Shown here piece after piece: positions 5,623-10,442 of a stretch of 10,442 nucleotides of DNA. Under the pieces are notes generated by a model. The model was not told where the DNA came from and did not search any database. It saw only the letters and a program-made list of their open reading frames with translations. A program made the translations under genes and the position numbers. The DNA comes from OMIS01 sp964443885 (GTDB lineage Bacteria > Patescibacteriota > Microgenomatia > UBA1400 > PJMF01), in assembly GCA_964443885.1 (NCBI GenBank), contig CAYUES010000036.1, positions 1 to 10,442 of the forward strand, in the 5' to 3' direction. Numbering within the stretch: the first letter of the stretch is position 1; each line of letters starts with the position of its first letter.

Positions 5623-6222
5623 AACTCTTTAACCCCAAAAGATCAAGCGATCCTCACCTTTCTAAGGGAATATATTAGATCTAATGATGAATCACCCACT
5701 CTTGAGGAAATTAAAACTCAATTTGGCTATAAATCATTAACATCTGTTCAAAGATCAATTGTTTCTTTAGAAGATGCAGGTTACATCCGTAGAACACCTC
5801 AGAAACGAGGTATACAACTAGTAGAAACAACTGAAACTACAGTGAATATCCCAATTGTTGGTGCAGCAGCCTGTGGAAGACCTATTTTAGCTATAGAAAA
5901 TGTTCAAGGTTATATTGCCACTGACACTTCTCTTTTAAGAGGAGGTAAGGATAGCTATTTTTATCTTAAAGCACAAGGCGATTCAATGAATATGGCTGGA
6001 ATAGATGATGGTGATTTAGTACTAATTAAAAATCAGCCTTATGCAGATAATGGAGAAAAAGTAGTTGCACTCATTGATGATTCAGCAACAATCAAGATTC
6101 TACAACGTGGAGATGATTATGTTGCACTTGTCCCAAAATCAAATAATGCTAGTCACAAACCCATTGTCCTTCGTGAAGATTTCTCAATTCAAGGAAAAGT
6201 AATAAAAGTTATTAAAATGTAG
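5620..6222 (+). CDS. lexA: LexA-like self-cleaving transcriptional repressor
   Basis: A 200-residue protein close to E. coli LexA (202) in length and layout. Residues 1-68 form the winged helix-turn-helix (LTPKDQAILTFLREYI, SPTLEEIKTQFGYKSLTSVQRSIVSLEDAGYI, then RGIQL). Residues 76-200 form the S24 peptidase-like domain. The cleavage site is Cys85-Gly86 in GAAACGRPILA, Cys-Gly as in UmuD rather than the usual Ala-Gly. The nucleophile is Ser122 (GDSM) and the general base Lys159 (SATIKIL), close to Ser119 and Lys156 of E. coli LexA. The ATG at 5620 matches the family's start (M-x-x-LT-x-x-Q) and the predicted transcription start. An ATG at 5614 is less likely. Its stop lies within the ribosome binding site of the CD-NTase gene, seven bases away. 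It could be the host SOS regulator or a dedicated CBASS repressor, and I favour the latter because of the tight operon. Confidence 0.9.
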   Translation: MNSLTPKDQAILTFLREYIRSNDESPTLEEIKTQFGYKSLTSVQRSIVSLEDAGYIRRTPQKRGIQLVETTETTVNIPIVGAAACGRPILAIENVQGYIATDTSLLRGGKDSYFYLKAQGDSMNMAGIDDGDLVLIKNQPYADNGEKVVALIDDSATIKILQRGDDYVALVPKSNNASHKPIVLREDFSIQGKVIKVIKM

Positions 6223-6229
6223 GTAATAT

Positions 6230-7705
6230 ATGGATTATCAAAAGTACTTCAACAAGTTTCATGAACAGATAAAATTAAGTAACGAAAACAAATACTTAAT
6301 AACCAGCAGGGAAGCTATTAAAAAGAGTCTGAAGGCTGGTCTAGAAGAAGTACTTAAAGATAAGGGCATATCTATTCCAACTTTTTTTGATCAAGGTAGT
6401 TACGCCATGGGCACTGGTATTAAACCAACTACTGGTGAAGTTACATTTGATATTGATGAGGGCGTTATATTTGATATTAGAGAGAGTGATCATTCTGATC
6501 CTACAGTAGTAAAAAAATGGGTTGCAGAAGCTCTATCTGATCAAACTAAAATGGGCTCTTCTATTAAAGAGCCATGCGTGAGAGTTGTATATTCAGAGAA
6601 TGATCAAGAAAAATATCACGTTGATTTAGCTATCTACTGCCGGATAGCTTCTGAAATTGATTCGCCACTTAGGTTAGCAAGAGGTAAAGAGTTTTCTGCT
6701 GATGAGAATAAATACTGGGATCCATCGGATCCTATTACTCTAAAAAACTTGATTAACAACAAATTTTCTGGAGAGAGTTCTTATCAATTCAAAAGAATTA
6801 TTCGTTATTTAAAAAGATGGAAAGACGTCCAATTTTCATCGAGCGGAAAAAGTAAACCAACTGGTATAAGTCTTACAGTCTTAGCCTATCACAACTTTCA
6901 ACCATCTTTTGACATAGATGGAAATCCACAAGATATTGTTGCTTTACAAGGAATGTTCTCAAGGACACTTAATGGAGTTTCTCATTCTACAAGAATGCAA
7001 GTCTTACTCCCTACAACACCTTACAATGATTTACTTTCAAGGATGAGTGATTTGCAGAATCAAAATTTCTATGAGAAATTGCTAAAATTATCTTCAGACA
7101 TTGATTATGCAATTGAAAAAAAGGATGAAGCTGTTATTTTATCAACTCTTGCGAGTCAGTTTGGAGATGATTTCCCGATAGATCCAGAAGACACAAAAAA
7201 GGCGATGGTAATTTTAGTGAACAAGCCTCAATTGGGGTACCATCCAGATATTGCCAATCCTGGTGGTTGGTTAGAAAAAGAGGAAATCACCTTAGAAGGT
7301 TTTCTAAAAATACACAATCAAGCAAATCCCATACCAATTGAATCTGATAAAAAAGTTTTTGCTCCAAAGCAATTTCTTTATTTCAGGGCAAACTATGATG
7401 GCGATTTTGATAGGATCGCATGGCAAGTAGTAAATACAGGCAATCATGTTTTAGAGGAATATAACAAAGGAAAATCAAATGCATTTCGCGGAGACTTAGA
7501 TCATGCAAAAGTTCCTAATACTAATCGAGCCAAACATGGCAGCTCAGACATGTACAAAAAATCACAAAATCCACTAGAAACATGGGAACACACTGAGTAT
7601 ACAGGTAAGCATTGGATGCAGTGTTTTGCTTTTAATAAGGGTGTTTGTGTAGCAAAAAGCAAGAAGTTTTATGTCAATATTTATAATGAACAACACCCAA
7701 TATGA
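6230..7705 (+). CDS. CBASS CD-NTase (cyclic oligonucleotide synthase) with AGS-C-like C-terminal domain
   Basis: A 491-residue cytoplasmic nucleotidyltransferase of the cGAS/DncV-like (SMODS) family. The active site is clear: Gln55-Gly56-Ser57-Tyr58 with GTGIKP, the metal-binding pair Asp74-x-Asp76 (TFDIDEGV), and the third Asp132 (YHVDLAIYC). A helical core follows (FKRIIRYLKRWKDVQ, KPTGISLTVLAYH). The C-terminus, about 375-486, carries WQVVNTG, FRGDL, a WEHTEYTGKHWMQC motif and VAKSKKFYVNI, which resembles the AGS-C sensor domain attached to some SMODS enzymes. It should make a cyclic di- or trinucleotide signal upon infection. The product cannot be read from sequence, though Cap5-linked enzymes of the CdnG group make cGAMP isomers. 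ATG 6230 has an AGG six bases upstream that overlaps the lexA-like stop. Its TGA overlaps the next start as ATGA, so the two are coupled. Confidence 0.92.
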   Translation: MDYQKYFNKFHEQIKLSNENKYLITSREAIKKSLKAGLEEVLKDKGISIPTFFDQGSYAMGTGIKPTTGEVTFDIDEGVIFDIRESDHSDPTVVKKWVAEALSDQTKMGSSIKEPCVRVVYSENDQEKYHVDLAIYCRIASEIDSPLRLARGKEFSADENKYWDPSDPITLKNLINNKFSGESSYQFKRIIRYLKRWKDVQFSSSGKSKPTGISLTVLAYHNFQPSFDIDGNPQDIVALQGMFSRTLNGVSHSTRMQVLLPTTPYNDLLSRMSDLQNQNFYEKLLKLSSDIDYAIEKKDEAVILSTLASQFGDDFPIDPEDTKKAMVILVNKPQLGYHPDIANPGGWLEKEEITLEGFLKIHNQANPIPIESDKKVFAPKQFLYFRANYDGDFDRIAWQVVNTGNHVLEEYNKGKSNAFRGDLDHAKVPNTNRAKHGSSDMYKKSQNPLETWEHTEYTGKHWMQCFAFNKGVCVAKSKKFYVNIYNEQHPI

Positions 7706-8850
7706 GCAAGTGCGTAAATAAACCAGATAAACTTAGAGAAAAAATTCCAGAAAAAACTAGACTTAGGCTGTGGGTTAGAAGTGGTGGTCGATGTGCTCAT
7801 TGTAACGACGTTGTATATAGAGATTCTTTTACACTGATGAATGATAATTTTTCTGAAGTTGCTCATATAATTGCTAGTAGTAAAGATGGACCACGAGGAA
7901 ATGAGCTTTCTGAGCAGTTACAAATTGACTATGAGAACCTAATTTTACTCTGCTCTAAATGCCATAAATTAGTTGATGGAGATAACAAAAACGAATTTCC
8001 TATAAAAAAGCTAAGACAAATAAAACAAGATCATGAAAGACGAATCGAAATTCTCACCTCAATTAACAGGAACGCAAAGACTAACGCACTTATTATTAAA
8101 TCAAGCATTGGTGTCAACCACGTTGAAGTAAATGAAAAGGATGTAAACATTGCAGTAATTAAAAATAGAATGTACCCATCAGAAGAGCAACCTTACGTTA
8201 TAGACTTAACTAATGATTCTGGAAGAGGTGATGAAAACTTTTATAAATCAAAATCAAGACAGCTAAAACAAGCTCTAAACGATTTTCTTGGTAGATTCAA
8301 TTCAGCATCTACTAAACAACATATATCTATTTTCCCATTGGCTTTAATGCCATTATTAGTGAGCTTTGGTCGAGAGCTTGGTAGCAAGCATGCCATTCAA
8401 CTTTTTCAATATGATAGGACTGAAAACAATTGGATTTGGAAAGATCGTACTAAAGACATTGAGTATATTACTCTAAAGCCAGATAAACCAATAAAAGATA
8501 AAGATGTCTTTTTAAAGATTTCCCTGAGTGATTCAATTGGAAATGACAAATTAAAGTCTGTGCAAGATACTACTTCAAATATTTATGAAATAACAATTGA
8601 TAATCCCACTCCACATTTCTTAGTTCATAGAGATTTAATAACTAAATTTGATGTTATTTACAGACAAATGTTAAATGAAATTCAATTATTCCATGGGGCT
8701 AATTGCAATATCAATTTGTTATTGGCCGTGCCAGCCCCTATAGCTGTTCAGTGTGGATTGTCTCTACTTCCTGGAAAAGACCCAAATATTTGGGCTTATG
8801 ATTATGATAAAGAATATGGCGGATTTATTAAGGCACTAAAAATTAATTAA
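7702..8850 (+). CDS. cap5: HNH-SAVED endonuclease, CBASS effector (Cap5 type)
   Basis: A 382-residue two-domain effector. The N-terminal HNH nuclease (about 18-105) shows zinc ligands Cys31-x-x-Cys34 and Cys84-x-x-Cys87, the catalytic histidine in EVAHI (His55), the following DGPRG turn, Asn79 in YENLILLC, and His88. After a linker, residues about 155-382 form a SAVED domain, with FGRELGSKHAIQLFQYD, NWIWKD, and a C-terminal block LLLAVPAPIAVQCGLSL with PNIWAYDYD that is typical of the family. SAVED domains bind the CD-NTase's cyclic nucleotide, and in studied Cap5 proteins this drives assembly and nonspecific DNA cleavage that kills the infected cell or blocks phage. It starts with a four-base ATGA overlap with the synthase gene, giving matched production of both. 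It converges with the next gene, with only six bases between them and no obvious terminator. Confidence 0.95.
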   Translation: MSKCVNKPDKLREKIPEKTRLRLWVRSGGRCAHCNDVVYRDSFTLMNDNFSEVAHIIASSKDGPRGNELSEQLQIDYENLILLCSKCHKLVDGDNKNEFPIKKLRQIKQDHERRIEILTSINRNAKTNALIIKSSIGVNHVEVNEKDVNIAVIKNRMYPSEEQPYVIDLTNDSGRGDENFYKSKSRQLKQALNDFLGRFNSASTKQHISIFPLALMPLLVSFGRELGSKHAIQLFQYDRTENNWIWKDRTKDIEYITLKPDKPIKDKDVFLKISLSDSIGNDKLKSVQDTTSNIYEITIDNPTPHFLVHRDLITKFDVIYRQMLNEIQLFHGANCNINLLLAVPAPIAVQCGLSLLPGKDPNIWAYDYDKEYGGFIKALKIN

Positions 8851-8856
8851 TAAAAT

Positions 8857-10442
8857 CTATCTCTCTTTTCGCGGATGATCTTTAAGAAATTTCTTATTCT
8901 CACTCACCATAAATACAGTCTCATAGGCATGCCCGTTTTCATCCTTTAGATCCCTTCCAACCAAAATACCTTCGCGTCTCAGTTTTTTTATTGATTGAGT
9001 TTTTACACCATAGTAATAATCTACTTCAAATTTTGTGAAATATTCTTCCTCCCACCACTCCTTATCCAGATCAAGCACAGGAATGACTCCTTCTTGAATA
9101 TTTCTCCAACAATCTCGACATCTCAATCCATCTGGTCGCCACCAAATATCTTCACCATCATGCGATCTCCTGCAAATAGCACAAGTGTAACCTCGACCAC
9201 CATCATTCAGATAAAATCCATCAGGCTCATTCTTCAATCTTCGAGTTCTAATACGCTTAGTAGCTTCGTATTCAGCACCCATTCGAGCCATTTGTACTAA
9301 GTGATGATGCTCATACTTTGCTCGGAACTCAGGATCAAGTTTTGACTTTGGTTTCTTTGGTTCTTCTTTGCCAAAAAGCTTGAGTAAGTCATCTTCAAGC
9401 TCATATCCTTTGAGTTTGCCTGTGAGGAAACCTAACCGATAGCTCATCATATCTTTTGGTGCTCGCCAGTTGGTGTCTTTGAGAGCTTTTTTCAATAAGT
9501 CATAGAGATCGGAGACGCTTTCACGATCTCGTCGCTTAGGTTTGGCTTCCTGAACAGTAAAGGGAACTAGCACATATCTATCCATATCTGGATTACCAAA
9601 CGATAGACGAGTAAAACCACTTTTTTCCAGTGCTGTATTAACTAATATTTCAAGATCAGTGATTGAGATTTTATTTACTGACAGCAGTTTTTCATGAGCA
9701 GGAGTGTCCATTTCTGCTAGAACTTCAGCTTTTACTTCTTGAGCAACTTCTAAAGCTTCGAGACTTTCAACATATTCTTTGCCTTCTTTGTCATTCAGGC
9801 AAAATTCAGCTCGATATTTTTCAAGCAGTTGCTTATCTTCTAGCTCTTTCTGTGCTTGTTCCTTTTCCCACTGTTTATGTTCTTCGTCTTTTTTCTTGAG
9901 ATCGTATATATCTTTGCTTGAATATCCGCAGCTTTTACATTTGTAGTGAGTGGTAATAACCTTATCTTTTCTATTGCTTTTCACTTCTAGTTCTTCTTTA
10001 CAATCAGGGCAAAAATCTGACTTAGAAACATAAAACTCTCCGTCATCATATACACCATGACGTTTGTTGCATTTTTTACATTTGAAAGTGAAAAGAACTC
10101 TCAGTGGTTTATCATCATCCCAATCAACTAAATGGTGTAGACCATCTTCAGCCATTGAAGTGCCACAATCTGGACAATCAGCTTTAGGGATTGGAGTATT
10201 ATCCTGTTTATCCTGTTTGACCCGATCTGCTTCCATCCATTCCTCAATGGTCGAAGCTCGATTTTTGTATCTGGATGCTTTTATCACAAAGATGAATCTG
10301 CCTCTAAAAATCCCCATGTTTTTCTCATGTTCAGATTCAGGATATTTTTCAAACTTTGGTTCAGTCCTGAGTTTCTCGCCAATCCCATCAATCATTTCGA
10401 GCTGTCTGAGACATTCTCTAATCGTGCCTAGATCATAGCGAT
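8857..10442 (-). CDS. Multi-zinc-ribbon protein of unknown function, 5' end beyond the window
   Basis: I do not recognise this protein. The frame is open to the right edge: at least 15 codons (reading RYDLGTIRECLRQLE) precede the Met at 10395, so the true start is probably outside. Counting from that Met, Cys74/77/106/109 and Cys129/132/153/156 form two CPxC-type zinc ribbons. A highly charged Lys/Glu helix (about 162-235) that looks coiled coil follows, then a middle domain with a Lys/Pro-rich linker. A third CxxC pair set comes next (Cys405/408/426/429, with IWWRPDGLRC), then a possible helix-turn-helix, DYYYGVKTQSIKKLRREGILVGRDL (459-483), similar to MerR/excisionase-type helices. Three ribbons plus this helix pair suggest nucleic-acid binding. 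It may be a mobile-element or regulatory protein, but no catalytic motif is visible in the part present. Confidence 0.7.
   Translation of the reverse strand, partial: RYDLGTIRECLRQLEMIDGIGEKLRTEPKFEKYPESEHEKNMGIFRGRFIFVIKASRYKNRASTIEEWMEADRVKQDKQDNTPIPKADCPDCGTSMAEDGLHHLVDWDDDKPLRVLFTFKCKKCNKRHGVYDDGEFYVSKSDFCPDCKEELEVKSNRKDKVITTHYKCKSCGYSSKDIYDLKKKDEEHKQWEKEQAQKELEDKQLLEKYRAEFCLNDKEGKEYVESLEALEVAQEVKAEVLAEMDTPAHEKLLSVNKISITDLEILVNTALEKSGFTRLSFGNPDMDRYVLVPFTVQEAKPKRRDRESVSDLYDLLKKALKDTNWRAPKDMMSYRLGFLTGKLKGYELEDDLLKLFGKEEPKKPKSKLDPEFRAKYEHHHLVQMARMGAEYEATKRIRTRRLKNEPDGFYLNDGGRGYTCAICRRSHDGEDIWWRPDGLRCRDCWRNIQEGVIPVLDLDKEWWEEEYFTKFEVDYYYGVKTQSIKKLRREGILVGRDLKDENGHAYETVFMVSENKKFLKDHPRKER

Larger units (their letters stand above)
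5395..8864. repeat. Ten-base direct repeats flanking the RNA-lexA-CBASS cassette
   Basis: ATCTATCTCT occurs at 5395-5404 and again at 8855-8864. The left copy is at the promoter of the putative RNA, the right copy lies just past the HNH-SAVED stop and overlaps the TAG of the zinc-ribbon gene. The copies would bound the whole cassette, as a target duplication or short attachment site might. Ten A+T-rich bases can easily recur by chance, no integrase is visible inside, and the bases outside each copy do not match. Confidence 0.2.

Noticed and set aside
1..10442. CRISPR array, insertion sequence or transposase
   Set aside because: No regularly spaced repeats, no DDE or serine/tyrosine recombinase motifs and no terminal inverted repeats were seen in the window.

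Overview
The window suggests a bacterium using the standard genetic code (TGA, TAG and TAA all act as stops) with compact gene packing and moderate-to-low G+C. I cannot name the species. A CBS-less IMP dehydrogenase and many apparently leaderless promoters would fit a small-genome lineage such as the Candidate Phyla Radiation, but this is a weak inference.

Layout. Positions 2-1060: 3' part of an IMP dehydrogenase gene (guaB, + strand), whose regulatory CBS pair is missing. Positions 1061-1298: non-coding, holding a decayed P-loop kinase/NTPase fragment on the minus strand. Positions 1299-2036: PP2C-type phosphatase (+). Positions 2049-3263: membrane-anchored coiled-coil protein with a phosphodiester glycosidase (NAGPA) domain (-). 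Positions 3391-4225: a two-gene minus-strand operon of an ArsR-type repressor and an AHSA1/SRPBCC protein, behind a near-consensus promoter. Positions 4322-5381: a minus-strand pair of unrecognised genes, the second membrane-anchored. Positions 5404-5540: an apparent structured RNA with a Rho-independent terminator. Positions 5620-8850: a + strand operon of a LexA-like self-cleaving repressor, a CD-NTase (cyclic oligonucleotide synthase) and an HNH-SAVED nuclease. Positions 8857-10442: a minus-strand multi-zinc-ribbon protein, cut by the window edge.

The centrepiece is the 5.4-8.85 kb cassette. The CD-NTase and the HNH-SAVED nuclease (Cap5 type) form a minimal two-gene CBASS anti-phage system: infection is expected to trigger cyclic nucleotide synthesis, which activates DNA degradation by the nuclease. 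The genes overlap by ATGA, and the LexA-like gene ends inside the CD-NTase ribosome binding site, so the three look co-transcribed. The LexA-like protein keeps a Cys-Gly cleavage site and a Ser-Lys dyad, so the system may be derepressed by DNA damage. A palindromic operator candidate overlaps the operon promoter. Just upstream, a roughly 125-nt RNA with several stem-loops ends in a terminator and contains an alternative pairing that would break that terminator. It could be a small RNA or a conditional leader. The CBASS genes are visibly more A+T-rich than guaB, which suggests acquisition by transfer.
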